The notes: a model not told the origin generated them from the letters alone. A stretch of 44,799 nt of DNA from CAZGOM01 sp964527265 (GCA_964527265.1 CAZGOM010000030.1:1-44799), one strand, 5' to 3'. Positions 16,127 to 26,900 are shown, counted from the first letter of the stretch. A program made the numbers and translations.

Positions 16127-18925
16127 ATGAAAACAAAAAGCACATTCTTTGGCCATGAGGTTCGCAACAATATCGCTCGCAATGCAGCCACGACACCCTC
16201 AGGTGTCGTTGAAAAGGAGAGACTTGTACGCGAGGCGGCGCCGTGGGCGGACCTGCCGCTGGAGCAGCTCTGGTCGCGCGTGTTTGGGCCGACGATTAAC
16301 CGATCGTGGATGGTGTGGTCCAATGGCCATTGCCCGGATTGCCTGAAACCCGTCGTGATGTACGACTGGAAGATCGATGCCGTTAAGCGTCCGTGGAAGC
16401 TGGCCTGCCAGCATTGCCACAGTGCGTTTCCGAAGAACGATTTCAAGGCGTTTTATGAATCCGGGCTGGATGGCTCTGGGGTTTTTGATCACTCCAAAGC
16501 CGACCGGAAGTTGTTGTTCAACACCGAACACCCCGACCCGGCAGACCCGCTGCACATGCACGGCGTGGATGACGGGACGGGCTTTGTCCGTGACGGCAAC
16601 ACGTGGCGCTTTATCGGCGCGTATCTGGTTTATGGGGAATGGAAGCAATTCATCCTTGCCGCCATTAATGCACTTGCCGCGGCGTATGTCGTTACGGGAG
16701 ACCGGGGTTACGCGAGGCGGGCGGTGGTGCTGCTGGACCGCGTAGCCGATGTGTTTCCCGGCTTTGACTACATCAATCAGGGCCTGGTTTACGAGAAACC
16801 GCTTTCGGCTGGGTATGTTTCGGTGTGGCATGACGCCAACATGGAGCAGGCGGATCTGCTCATTGCTTATGACCAGGTGTTCGATGCCATCGCCGGGGAT
16901 GCGGAATTGATCGACTTCCTGAGCGCCAAAGCCAAGCAGACCGGAAACGCCAACCCCAAGCGGACCGCTACGGACATCCAGAAGAACATCAATGAACGGC
17001 TGATAGCCGAGCCGCTGTCGCACCCTGAAAAGATTCACGCCAATTTCCCCGCGCTCCATGCCATCATTGTGACGACACGTGCGATCCTGGGGTGGGAAAA
17101 CACCAGTGAACGCGCTTCGCTTTACGCCTATTGGGCGGACATGCTCAAGCGGATGTCCGCCATTGATGGCGTGACGGGCGAAAAGGGGTTGCAGACCTAC
17201 ACCCATATCACGCTTCGTTGGACAGCCAAGGCCATTTCGCTCTTCATGCTGGCGGACTCCGGCTTTATTGCGGAGATGGTCAAACGGGTTCCCAATTTCG
17301 GGCGGACGTTCCGGTTTCACATCGATACATGGTGCGGCGATAAGAATTTCTACCCAAATGAAGGGGACGCGGCCTGGTTTGGTGCGCCGAGCCCGGAATA
17401 CCTGGGCCTGGGCGGGTTGCGGTCTTCGGCTCCGAGTGCCGGCGGGGTGGGAAAGCATTACAACAAGCCAATCGGGAGCGGGAAGAGCCCGGGAGCCGTG
17501 CCGTCCATGGATCGGTTGATCTGGGAACTTTACGGTGCGACGGGTGACACGGATTTCATCCGGCTTCTGGTGCAGGAAAACCAGGGAAAGTTTGAAGATG
17601 CCGTTTTTGACCTGACACTGGCAGACAACGCGGGTGTGGTGGCGCAGATCAAGGAGACGCTGGACCGGGAAGGCAAGGCGCTGAATGTTTCCCACTGCGT
17701 GAACCTGGAGAAGTGGCACCTGGCCATCCTGCGCAGCGGGCAGCCCGGGAAGCAACGCGCCGTGTGGCTGGATTACGACACAGGCGGGCTGCACGCGCAT
17801 CAGGACGGTTTGAACATGGGGTTGATCGCCAAGGGGCTGGACCTGATGCCGGACGCGGGGTATCCGCCAGTTCAATTCGGCGGGTGGGATACGCAAAAGG
17901 CGAGATGGTATTACCACACGGCGGCGCATAACTCCGTGGTGGTGGACGGCAAAACGCAAAGCAACCGAGGATACGGCGTTCCGCTGCCGGGCTTTACGCG
18001 CGTGTGGAGCCAGACGCCGACGCTGAAGAGCGTTTTTGCGGTGGCTCCGGCGTTGTACGGCATTCCGCGGTATGAGCGTTCACTGCTGATGGTGGATTTG
18101 TCGGACGATGATTTTTATGCCGTGGATTTGTTTCATGTGGTGGGCGGAAGCGACCACGCGAAGTTCATCCACTCGACCTATAGCGAGATGACGACGCAGG
18201 GGTTGAATCTGGCGCCGGGAGCGGATTTTGGCGGCGGCACGCTGCTGCGGAACTTCAAGGGGGATGCGAGCCCCGGGCAGGGGTGGTCGGCGGATTGGAA
18301 AGTGCAGGACAAATTCAATGTGCTTCCTGAGCCGCGGGACATCCATCTGAAGTACACGGACCTGACCCACGGCGCGCAGGCTTGCACGCATGAGGGGTGG
18401 TATGTGGCGGGGCCGTACTCGTCAGTGGAGGAAACCTGGCTGCCGAGGATCATGCTCAGGCGGCAGGGTGCCCCGGGGTTGGGGTCGCTTTTTGCAGGTG
18501 TGTTTGAGCCTTATGTCGGCAAGAGCAACATCGCTTCGATCAAGCGTCTTGATGCCGGGACGGCACCGGAGGCGAGCTCCGCGGCGATAGAGGTAACACT
18601 GGCTGATGGGAGGCGGGATGTGATTCTCTATCAGCATTCCGGCCATGCGGATTGGAAAGTGAAAGCCGATGGACATGCCGCGCTGATCCGTTATGACGCG
18701 CAGGGGAGAGTCGAACGGGTCGCGACATCCAAGGCTTACCACGTTGAAGCCAGTGGACTTGAGCTGACGGTGGAAGCGTATTGCACGCATCTGGAGATTG
18801 TGCTGGACCATTCAGACCCGAACCACGTGAAGGCACGCGCGGTGAGCAGCGACCTGTGCGATATCTGGGGGATCGAGAAACTCACCTTCAATGGACAGAA
18901 CCTGCTGAGCACCCTGCAACGGTGA
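16127..18925 (+). CDS. Large heparinase II/III family protein with N-terminal CxxC...CxxC module
   Basis: This 932-aa protein has no signal peptide. CPDC (69-72) and CQHC (94-97) near the N-terminus form a four-Cys cluster that could bind zinc. A long helical domain follows (about 130-480). The heparinase sandwich signature is GGLHAHQDGLNMGL (H556, H558, D560), then DAGYP, and HNSVVVDG (His at 601), matching the conserved G-x-H-x-H-x-D and HN-x-V-x-V-D-G blocks of the Hepar_II_III domain. The expected activity is beta-elimination of uronic-acid-containing glycans, probably exolytic. The lack of a signal implies cytoplasmic action on imported oligosaccharides. No Shine-Dalgarno is seen before the ATG, so expression may rely on the operon or on leader-independent initiation. 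Confidence 0.85.
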   Translation: MKTKSTFFGHEVRNNIARNAATTPSGVVEKERLVREAAPWADLPLEQLWSRVFGPTINRSWMVWSNGHCPDCLKPVVMYDWKIDAVKRPWKLACQHCHSAFPKNDFKAFYESGLDGSGVFDHSKADRKLLFNTEHPDPADPLHMHGVDDGTGFVRDGNTWRFIGAYLVYGEWKQFILAAINALAAAYVVTGDRGYARRAVVLLDRVADVFPGFDYINQGLVYEKPLSAGYVSVWHDANMEQADLLIAYDQVFDAIAGDAELIDFLSAKAKQTGNANPKRTATDIQKNINERLIAEPLSHPEKIHANFPALHAIIVTTRAILGWENTSERASLYAYWADMLKRMSAIDGVTGEKGLQTYTHITLRWTAKAISLFMLADSGFIAEMVKRVPNFGRTFRFHIDTWCGDKNFYPNEGDAAWFGAPSPEYLGLGGLRSSAPSAGGVGKHYNKPIGSGKSPGAVPSMDRLIWELYGATGDTDFIRLLVQENQGKFEDAVFDLTLADNAGVVAQIKETLDREGKALNVSHCVNLEKWHLAILRSGQPGKQRAVWLDYDTGGLHAHQDGLNMGLIAKGLDLMPDAGYPPVQFGGWDTQKARWYYHTAAHNSVVVDGKTQSNRGYGVPLPGFTRVWSQTPTLKSVFAVAPALYGIPRYERSLLMVDLSDDDFYAVDLFHVVGGSDHAKFIHSTYSEMTTQGLNLAPGADFGGGTLLRNFKGDASPGQGWSADWKVQDKFNVLPEPRDIHLKYTDLTHGAQACTHEGWYVAGPYSSVEETWLPRIMLRRQGAPGLGSLFAGVFEPYVGKSNIASIKRLDAGTAPEASSAAIEVTLADGRRDVILYQHSGHADWKVKADGHAALIRYDAQGRVERVATSKAYHVEASGLELTVEAYCTHLEIVLDHSDPNHVKARAVSSDLCDIWGIEKLTFNGQNLLSTLQR

Positions 18926-18988
18926 TGATCAACTTGCGTTTTCACATGACTCTACAAACCTGAACCTTTAAGAAAGCCTATTTATCCC

Positions 18989-20845
18989 ATGATGAACCTG
19001 ACAGAACCGGTGACCACCAAGGCCAAAGCCCCCAAACTTATTGCATCCAACGGGAAGCATCACCTTTGGGCGATTGACGATGTACTTCTGGATGACGCAA
19101 TCTTTATCCCCTGTCTGGCCAAAGAGCCGGGCACCGGCAAGGAGTTTGCAGCGATCTCGATTTCCAAGGGCGGCCTGGTGCTGATGGACCCGGTCGCACG
19201 GACCAAGCGGCACATCCGCAGTGAAACTTATTTCAGCAACGCCTGGCTGGTGAGTCAGGGGCCCAAAGGCTACCTGTACCAGGTGGATTTTGGCGCCAAA
19301 GGGATGGTGACGTGCTGGGACTGGAAATCCGAGAAATCGAAGATCATCGGTTACACCACTTCCAAGTCGCCTTTTGACGTGGTTGGGGCCGAGGATTGCC
19401 TCTACATCGTCGACTACGGCAAGAATCAGATTCTGCGGTTTGATGTCGAGACCGGCGTTGAAACCGTGCTGGTGGACCTCAAAGGCCACAATGTCGGCCA
19501 CCATATCCGCCTTTTCAATAAGGGCGCGGATGGGATGCTTTATTGCAACGTCTACACCTACGCCAATCAGGGAGAAGAGGGATCGCACCTGGTGATGGTG
19601 GACCCAAAGACCAAGAAGATCACCGATATGACCGCGCAATCGGGGCGCCGTTTTTCCTTCGCACGCACCGCCGACGGGCGCGCATTGATCGGCACCATGC
19701 AATACGGCAGGCAGATCTGGCGAGAGCTGATCAATGGGCAAGTCAAAGACGTCGACCAGAGGGAGCTGAAAGTTACATCCACTGGATCGAGCCTGGTTTT
19801 TTCCGATGGCTCGTATGTTGAAGAAATGAAGGAGTGGAGCTGCACGGTGGTGCAGAAGGATGGCCAGAAACACACCATCGATATCCGTCCGGAAGGATCG
19901 CCGATCCGGCTTTTCAGCGTGGCCAGCGCGTTCAACAAGGTGTGGGTCGGAACATTCATTCCGCTGCGCCTGGTGAGCTACGATCCGTTTACGGAAAACA
20001 CAACCTATTACGGCAATCCCACGCCGGTGACGGGTGAAATCTATGAGCTTACCCACAGCGGGGACAACCTTTATATGTGCAGCTACACCCAGTGCTGGCT
20101 GACAAGATTCAACCCGCATAAGCCGATGGTGGTGGGCAGCAACGTCCTGGCGAACCCAGGCCAGTTGGGTTTGATGAAGGAGGGGTCGCTTCCCCTCCAG
20201 CGTTCTTATGGCGTGGCCAAGGACAACAAGGAACGGGTTTATTTCGCCGCGCTGGGCGGATACGGGTGCGTCGACTCGGGCATCAGCCGGATTGATCCTT
20301 CCAATGGGGATGAAGTGACGCGGTGGATTTTTCCCAGGACCAAGTTTGAGGCGATGACTTATTTGAAGTCGACGCATCAACTGCTCATTTCCGAAGTTCG
20401 TCTGGACGAAATGAAGGTGCGCTTCACGCTGATCAATGCCGACACCGGTGAGATTGAGTGGTCGCAGATCATTAAAGACGATCCGGATGGGGTGGTTTCG
20501 TGGGTTGCTGATGAAGAGGGACGGACGGTGGTGGGCATGCATGCGTATCGTGCGACGTTCTACAAGTTTGATGTTCAAACCAGGACGGTGACTCATAAGC
20601 TTGAGGAAGTGCGTGTGGGGCAGCATTGCCACAATGCGCTGATCCAAGGGCCTGATGGGCGGATCTGGGGATACACGCGGGACCATGTTTATGCCGTGGA
20701 TTGGGATCTGAAATCGATCGAATCGATTTTCGATTTCACTGAAACCGGGCATTACGATGCGTATCGATTTGGGTTCTGCAAGGGGCCTGACGGTTGTCTT
20801 TATTTTCCAGATGGAAAGCGACTTTTACGGATCGAAACCCGTTGA
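18989..20845 (+). CDS. Beta-propeller protein of the lyase operon
   Basis: This 618-aa protein has repeated propeller-blade patterns, such as G-x-L-Y-x-x-D/N and x-I-x-R-F/I-D/N-x-x-T/N-G, across its whole length: SKGGLVLMDP, YGKNQILRFDVETG, ISRIDPSNGDEVTRW, LINADTGEIEW, and DHVYAVDWDLKS. There is no signal peptide and no Asp-box. It resembles YncE/PQQ-like or oligogalacturonate-lyase-like propellers; I cannot tell which. His-rich turns (GHNVGHHIR, GQHCHNAL) could be metal or catalytic sites, because oligogalacturonide and rhamnogalacturonan lyases use His-coordinated metal in a propeller. It is the fifth gene of the operon, 63 bp after the large heparinase. A role in processing the lyase products is an inference. 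Confidence 0.65.
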   Translation: MMNLTEPVTTKAKAPKLIASNGKHHLWAIDDVLLDDAIFIPCLAKEPGTGKEFAAISISKGGLVLMDPVARTKRHIRSETYFSNAWLVSQGPKGYLYQVDFGAKGMVTCWDWKSEKSKIIGYTTSKSPFDVVGAEDCLYIVDYGKNQILRFDVETGVETVLVDLKGHNVGHHIRLFNKGADGMLYCNVYTYANQGEEGSHLVMVDPKTKKITDMTAQSGRRFSFARTADGRALIGTMQYGRQIWRELINGQVKDVDQRELKVTSTGSSLVFSDGSYVEEMKEWSCTVVQKDGQKHTIDIRPEGSPIRLFSVASAFNKVWVGTFIPLRLVSYDPFTENTTYYGNPTPVTGEIYELTHSGDNLYMCSYTQCWLTRFNPHKPMVVGSNVLANPGQLGLMKEGSLPLQRSYGVAKDNKERVYFAALGGYGCVDSGISRIDPSNGDEVTRWIFPRTKFEAMTYLKSTHQLLISEVRLDEMKVRFTLINADTGEIEWSQIIKDDPDGVVSWVADEEGRTVVGMHAYRATFYKFDVQTRTVTHKLEEVRVGQHCHNALIQGPDGRIWGYTRDHVYAVDWDLKSIESIFDFTETGHYDAYRFGFCKGPDGCLYFPDGKRLLRIETR

Positions 20846-20915
20846 GGCGCGTCTGTATATACAATCGTGCTTCACTTAAACTCGAAAACCAAAGAATCAC
20901 AGAGGACAATTCGCA

Positions 20916-23468
20916 ATGAAACATCTGCTTCTGCTCACGATAGCCATCGTGGCTTTCCTGTCACCCTTTGCCGATTCGGGCGTTGCCCGGGCGGATGAGC
21001 GGGTGTTCAGGCTTTACGACGGCATCACCGCTTACGTGAATAACCCCGATGGCAAGGCGTTCAAAGCCAGCTTAGACGTGCGTGACTTGAACCTCCTTGC
21101 CAACGGCCCGCGTGAGGTGCTGGTGAAGGTTTACGATCCTTCAGGCAAGAATGTGGTTCGGCAGATCATCCCCGATGATGGCTGCACCACCGCCAACTTC
21201 CCCGACCGCATCGGCGGCTGGGACCATGAGCTGCAGTACTACGCGAACCTGTATGCCAAAGGGACCAACCCTTCCTACCGCTGGAGCGCCTGGAGCGACC
21301 CCAAGCGGCTGGGCACCATCGTCAAGCGGACGTTTGACTATGACATCCCAGCCGGTGGGCCGGGCGTCTATCGCATCGTGATCGCCGGCACGCCGGACCA
21401 TTACGTCAGCCTGCGCCTGTCGCCGGACCTTAAGTACGGGATCACCGGGCATCCAACGTGGGTGCATGGCCATGGCAATTCCATGCCCAAGAGCTATCTC
21501 TACGTTCCCCAAGGCACTGTCAGCCTGTTCATGGCCGTTGCCGAACCTGACATGCCCCGCACCCGTCATTTCAAACTCACCGGTCCCGACGGGAAGGTTC
21601 TTTTTGATTCGCCCGCAACAGGCGGCTACACCGCCACCGAAGGGGGTGCCACCTGGCGCGATGCCAAAATCACCTTTGCGGACCCCAAAGCCTATGAAGG
21701 CAAGCTGCTGACTCTGGAAGTTACTGACAACCCTGCCCCAACTGCCAAAAGCCCGGCAGGGGACTACCTGGTGCGCATCGTCCTTCAACGCGGCAGCACG
21801 CCGGAAGCCGGCGGCGGCGGACAGGGAAGCCTCCCGATCTTTGCCTCAGATCCTGAAACCGCAAACGCGTTGCGTTCGGGCGTGACTGTCGTGGATGGAC
21901 AGGTTTTCTGGCATCCCTACCAAGTCAAGTTCTACCAATGGCTCAAGGCCAACCCCCTGAACGCTGACGACGCCCAGAAGGCGCTGCGTAAGGAACTGGA
22001 AACCCTGTGCACCGACTTTAGAACCCTGGAAACCAGCGATGGGACCTGCGGGCCAAGCTGGGTGAACTGGGCGTACAACATGGGGTACTACGGCTTTAAG
22101 GCATTCCGCCCGAGCTGGGTGCTGATGAAGCGCGATGATGTGCCGGCCGAAGTGAAGGCGATCATCAAGGAAGGCATCCTGATGGCGGGCGACCGTTTGA
22201 GCTTCGCGGTCAATGCCGAGCGGGTGAACGGCAATGCATTCAGCCAGATCAATGTGGCGCTCTGGTATGCACACCAGGCGACGGGCGATGCCCTGCAGAA
22301 GGAACGGTTTGAAGTATTCTTCACCCGTTGGAAGACCGAAGGCTGGGGGCCGGGTTCGGGCATCAGCGTGTCGGGCGACTCCCAGGAACACTTCTCCCAT
22401 GATGCGCACTATGGCTCTTATCTGATGGACAACTGGCAGCCCGCTGGCACGTGGGTGAAGCCTTCCATCACTGAGGATGCCAAGGATGAGCCGCGCTTCA
22501 AGGAAGTGCTTGCCCGCTACCAGAACCTTTACACCTACATTTTCTGCCGTGAGGTTTCGGGCGTTCCCGTGGCCGCCAACCCCTGGTCCACCCGGACGCA
22601 TATGTCCCCCCACAACGCGGAAAAGAAATGGGAAAGCCCCGAACGCCCATGGAAGGGCATGCCCGGACCTGACCTGACCGACGACGTCAACGGCGGACAT
22701 GAATGGTTTGCCGCACGGCGTGCGGGTTACTACATCCTGACCTTCCATGGACGCATCGCTCCTGAATGGATGAGCGAATGCTTCGAAGGCCAGCTCGGCT
22801 TCTCCGGCGGTACTATCTGCCAGTTCACCGTTCCCGGCAAGGGCCCGGTTCTGGCCGGAACACTCTTTGAAAGCTATGGCCGCGGCATGTCACTCGACAA
22901 CTGGGCCAAACACCATGTCCATGCCCTGGCGGGCATCACGTGGGATGGGCGGCCGTTCTCCGCGTCGATCAGCGAACAGGAAGATCCCAAGCTGACGGGC
23001 AACAAGGTGACGGGTGAAGGCGAAGTGCGCAATGCGCATATTCGGTCTTCCCGGTCGTATACCTATGAGCCTGATGGCGTGGTGTGTGAAGTGCGCCTGG
23101 CTCCTTCCAATTACGCGAAGGTGCTCTCCATCTGGGCGCACGAGCGTAACTGGTCGCAGATCAAAGAAGGGTGGGAAATCCTGCCTTTCATTGCCACTCA
23201 GCCTGATGCCAAAACCCCCACGGCAGTCACCGGCACCGGTGCTGACGGCAAGAGCGCAGCACTGACCGCGCAGGAAACCCAGATTCAAAAGATCCGGATT
23301 GACCGCGGCGGCTTCGGCGTGGATGTTGTGCTTGAGAAGCCCGCCCTGGTGAAACTGGGCGCAAACAACACGGTCATGATTCTTGTAGCCCGGCAGGAGG
23401 CTGATAAGCCTGTGGCCGCGGACCAAGTGGGCGTGAAGTACAAGCTGGTGCCCTTTGGCGCCAAGTAA
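20916..23468 (+). CDS. Secreted lyase-like protein, last gene of the operon
   Basis: This 850-aa protein starts with a typical signal peptide (MKHLLLLTIAIVAFLSPFADSGVARA) after AGAGGA at 20901-20906. Residues of about 30-290 form a beta-sandwich region possibly made of two Ig-like units. The middle (about 330-600) is helical, with NGNAFSQINVALWYAH, SHDAHYGSYLMDNW and GHEWFAARRAGYY. The C-terminal part is beta-rich, with FSGGTICQF and GPVLAGTLFESYGRG. The order (accessory domains, toroid, sandwich) fits polysaccharide lyases, and patterns in the last two parts echo those of the first operon gene. I cannot assign a family. The TGTATATACA palindrome at 20850-20860 could add an internal promoter. 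It ends at a strong terminator. Confidence 0.6.
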   Translation: MKHLLLLTIAIVAFLSPFADSGVARADERVFRLYDGITAYVNNPDGKAFKASLDVRDLNLLANGPREVLVKVYDPSGKNVVRQIIPDDGCTTANFPDRIGGWDHELQYYANLYAKGTNPSYRWSAWSDPKRLGTIVKRTFDYDIPAGGPGVYRIVIAGTPDHYVSLRLSPDLKYGITGHPTWVHGHGNSMPKSYLYVPQGTVSLFMAVAEPDMPRTRHFKLTGPDGKVLFDSPATGGYTATEGGATWRDAKITFADPKAYEGKLLTLEVTDNPAPTAKSPAGDYLVRIVLQRGSTPEAGGGGQGSLPIFASDPETANALRSGVTVVDGQVFWHPYQVKFYQWLKANPLNADDAQKALRKELETLCTDFRTLETSDGTCGPSWVNWAYNMGYYGFKAFRPSWVLMKRDDVPAEVKAIIKEGILMAGDRLSFAVNAERVNGNAFSQINVALWYAHQATGDALQKERFEVFFTRWKTEGWGPGSGISVSGDSQEHFSHDAHYGSYLMDNWQPAGTWVKPSITEDAKDEPRFKEVLARYQNLYTYIFCREVSGVPVAANPWSTRTHMSPHNAEKKWESPERPWKGMPGPDLTDDVNGGHEWFAARRAGYYILTFHGRIAPEWMSECFEGQLGFSGGTICQFTVPGKGPVLAGTLFESYGRGMSLDNWAKHHVHALAGITWDGRPFSASISEQEDPKLTGNKVTGEGEVRNAHIRSSRSYTYEPDGVVCEVRLAPSNYAKVLSIWAHERNWSQIKEGWEILPFIATQPDAKTPTAVTGTGADGKSAALTAQETQIQKIRIDRGGFGVDVVLEKPALVKLGANNTVMILVARQEADKPVAADQVGVKYKLVPFGAK

Positions 23469-23517
23469 GGCGTTAGCTGAAAACGTCCGTTGAGGACGTG
23501 TTATGCAAGTTACTGGT

Positions 23518-23550
23518 CCCCTGGCGGTTGATCCGCCAGGGGATTTTTTT
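23518..23550 (+). terminator. Strong Rho-independent terminator of the lyase operon
   Basis: A 10-bp GC-rich perfect stem CCCCTGGCGG/CCGCCAGGGG (23518-23527 with 23533-23542) has a five-base loop and an adjoining T-A pair. Seven T residues follow at 23544-23550. It lies about 50 bp after the stop of the secreted lyase candidate. Confidence 0.9.
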
Positions 23551-23678
23551 ATTGGCAGCACAAAAAACTGAGAGCGGCGTAGCGGAGTTTCTCGACAACC
23601 GTTGGGCAGGGTGCTTTGAGGGCGAAGTGGGATGCTGGCTTACGCGGAAGACCGCTGGTGTTCCACGGCAGGAGAAAG

Positions 23679-23708
23679 CCATGCTCACACGGACGAGAGC
23701 ATGGCACG
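23679..23708. repeat. Dispersed hairpin repeat, copy 1
   Basis: CCATGCTC and GAGCATGG form an 8-bp stem around a 10-base loop. The 29-bp core 23680-23708 recurs at 38246-38274 with a single difference. Both copies lie in intergenic DNA after gene ends. The remainder of 23551-23904 shows no convincing gene apart from this repeat and the hairpin at 23811. Confidence 0.7.
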
Positions 23709-23810
23709 AAGAAACAGATGCGGTGAGATGGTGAAGCGTACTCTGAGCCGACCTGCTTCGGAGCTTTGGACAACGCCGGCGAGGGTGGAGGAGCGTGGGG
23801 GCAGAAAGCG

Positions 23811-23843
23811 ACATCGGCTTACCGGAGGGCGGTAAGCCGATGT
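23811..23843 (-). terminator. Hairpin, probable terminator of the 1255-aa protein gene
   Basis: This is a perfect 13-bp inverted repeat, ACATCGGCTTACC (23811-23823) and GGTAAGCCGATGT (23831-23843), with a 7-base loop. It lies 60 bp past the stop of the minus-strand gene. The T-tract on that strand is weak (CGCTTTC), so termination may be partial or the hairpin may stabilise the 3' end. Confidence 0.5.
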
Positions 23844-23904
23844 GCGTTAATGTTGATTGTTGTAGTGGGCCGCGCGAGGGTGCAGGCAGGCGCGATCAGT
23901 GCAC

Positions 23905-26900
23905 TCAGCGGTTTTCGCTCAATTCCTTGAAATAAGCACCCACGGCATCTTCATAGCCGGGGACGACGGATGCCGGGGGCTCATCCAGCACGCGACCGCG
24001 GACGGTCTGCTTGCGAGGCAGGCTGGGCTGGAAGCTGGATTGCGCCTGGCCCATCACCTTGGCCATGGCCATCAGCCGGTCCAGGTTCTTGACCTGAAGG
24101 CGGAAGAGTTCAGGGTCTGGGTTGTCCTTCATCTTGTCGAGCGTGATCTTTAATTGATCGGTGATTTCATCTAATTCCGATGTGGGAAGGTAAAGCGTGT
24201 TGAAGTCTTTTTTGATCGTCTTGACGCGCTCGATCACCTGCTCGGTGTTGCTGGTAAGGTCGTACATTTTGCTCAGCAGGGCGGCATTGAATTTTCCGCC
24301 GGTCTTGCTGTCGCGTTCGACGATCTTCTTGGTTTCCTGCACCTTGCCCATGCCGGAGATGGCCTCATCTCGGAATTGGCCGGAGTCTTTGGCGCTGAAC
24401 ATGGTGTTGTCGGAGTCGATGTGTTTGCCGCCGTAACCGGTGGAGGGCTCATCGGGTTTGCCGTCGCCTTCCTTAAGGGAGCCGGCGACGCGGGTGGTGA
24501 ACTCATCACCGTCGAGGGTTTCGTCGCGGCCTTTGGCATTCTTGGTGGTGTCATCGACGTTCTGGCCGAACGCGCGACCACCGGTTCGGCCTGAGCGCGA
24601 CGCACCGCCGGAATTGTTGGGTGGTTGTTTCTGGTTGCCGGTGGCGGCAGTGGCGGATGTGGAGCTGAGATCGCCGCCCTGGGGGGCGATGTCGCCGCCT
24701 TCGTCGACGATGCCTGCGTACTGCGTTCGGTATGACTCGTAATTTTCGCGGGTGATGTCGGCCATGTCCACGAGCGCGCCCATCACGTCATCAAAATCCT
24801 TCTGGATCTGGGGCGTGACTTTGTTGGCCTTGGTGTTGTTGGAATTGGGGAAGCTCATGTCGTGCATGGCTTTGTCTGAGAGCTTGAGCTTGTCGGCGGT
24901 CTGGTAGTAGTGCTGCTTGCCGGGATTGAGCGCTTCGTCGGTGTTGAGGGCATCGAAATCGTAGGCGTCGACGCTGGGAGGGGGGGCCTTTTGCTTACCG
25001 TTTGATTCGGTGGCTTCCCGGGAGTAGTTGGAGTGCGTCAGTTTCTGGTCAGGGTCGGTGTCCAGAAGGTTGTCCGTAATGCCTTTTTCAAGCTGGGCCA
25101 CTTCGCCTTGTTCCTTGGCTTTGCTTTCTTCCTGTTTGGCGATTTCGGTGCGCTTGAGGGCGATGGCATCCTGCACGGCCTTGAGCTTGGCATAGACACC
25201 CATCAACTGCGTGCCTGCTTCCCCCTGAAGATGCGCGACCTTGGCGAAGTCTCCAGCACTGGCAAGCTCAGCCGCTTGCCGCATGGCGTCTTTTAAAGCG
25301 GATGCGTCCAGGTCAGCAGCGGCGGTTTTGAAGGCTTCGGCCATCATCTTGTGCTGCTCGGCCTGATCGCCGCCGATCTCGGCGGTGCGCTGGGCCAGCG
25401 CTACAAATGCTGGCTGCGCCAGGGCAACGAGCTGAATCATCTTCTGCTGTCTGGCGTACGTAGACTTGCGGTTTCCCTCGGCCAGACGCGCGGCATCGGG
25501 CGCCTGCGCGGCAACGGACTCCTCGCGCATTGCCAGTTGGCGTGTGGCCAGCATCTTCACGAACGAGGCCATATTGCGGTATTCCCACTCCTGGCGGAAC
25601 TTGGAGAAATCATCCTCAACCTGGGCCAAGCCTTTGAGTGTGCGCTCCTGCACGTTTCGGGCATCGGCGATGGCGGCGCGGATGGCCTGGCCGTGCTCAC
25701 GCTGCGGGACACCTTCGAACATCCGGATGGTTTGCACCATTTCGGTGTCCACGATCATGGCGATGCTCAGTCTTACGGTTTGTGCCTGCTCAATGACGCT
25801 ACGCGCAACCTGGCCGCCGAGCTCACGGATCGCGTTTTGCTCCTTGGCGTTTTGCTGGGCGGTGGCCATGACTTTTTCGCGCACTTTTTCGTCGTCCCAG
25901 CGCACATCCGTTCCGGCGTCGACTTCGGCGATCCACTTTGCGGTGGCTTGTGCGAGGGCATTCTGGCGGGCGATCAAATCCTTGATTTCGCGTTGGCTCT
26001 GAAGGATTTGCTCATATAGAAGCTGGAAGGAAGAGCCTTCGGAACCGACCACGACGGCTACTGGTTGTTCATAAGCCCACATGCCCGCTCGGGCGGGATT
26101 GTTGTCCTGGGCGCGCAGCACGATGATCAACTGATCTCCCTCGGCTGCACCCAGCGAGCGGATATCGATCTTGTAGTCCTTCTGAAGCTGCTTGTCATTA
26201 TCAGTTACGGTCCAGACTTCAATAGGCGTCCAGCCGTTATCCTGAGAGGGATCAAGCTCAGTTTTCTTAGCCTGAAGGCCGTCTTTTTGGACGGACGCGG
26301 ATTTGCCCTTGGTAAAGAACAGCCCCACTTTGGCCAACCCGATATCGTCGGTGGCCGCGATTTTCACGGGCAACTGACTTTCCTGAAGAACGCTGGACTG
26401 CTGTCCCAGGCCGGTAAGCTCGACAAGGGGTGCGTTGTCTGACGTGCCGCGTAGTGCGTAGTCTGCCGTTTTGAAGGGTTTGTCGCCTTTTTGCTGGCCT
26501 TCGATTCGGAATTTCTGTGTTTTATTGAATTCAACTTGTCCGGAAAATTCGGTTTCACTGATGCGTTGAAGGGGCGTCCGGGCTGCGCGGGTGGCCTGCT
26601 CTGGGGATTCGGATTCCACCACCAGCGTGGCGTTTTCCACGGGGCGGTCGAGTGTGAAGCGGATTTTTCCAGTTGTTCCATCAATGGCCTGGAGTTCGCC
26701 CGCGCCGGTGTCGATGGTTTTGCGCGGCATGCGGGTATATGCGGGATAGTCGAATTCCACCTTCATGCCCATGATCTGGCCGGGGGTGGGGACATCAATC
26801 TTGAACATTCCGGAGGTGTAGTCATTGGCCATAACTACATAAGAAACCGGTTCTTGGAGGTTGCTGAAATTGAAGTAGACGTTTTTCTTTTCCTTGTCGA

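Noticed and set aside
16199..17959. Long open frame (586 codons) opposite the large heparinase
   Set aside because: Antisense shadow of a gene with clear heparinase motifs.
18968..20752. Long open frame (594 codons) opposite the beta-propeller gene
   Set aside because: It is the antisense shadow of a well-supported gene, a common result in GC-rich DNA. Its composition (His/Arg/Pro-rich) is not protein-like.
23498..23842. Small open frames on both strands in the gap after the lyase operon
   Set aside because: They run through the terminator hairpin or the dispersed repeat. A similar peptide fragment near 38250 comes from the same repeat. No ribosome-binding site or protein-like composition supports them.
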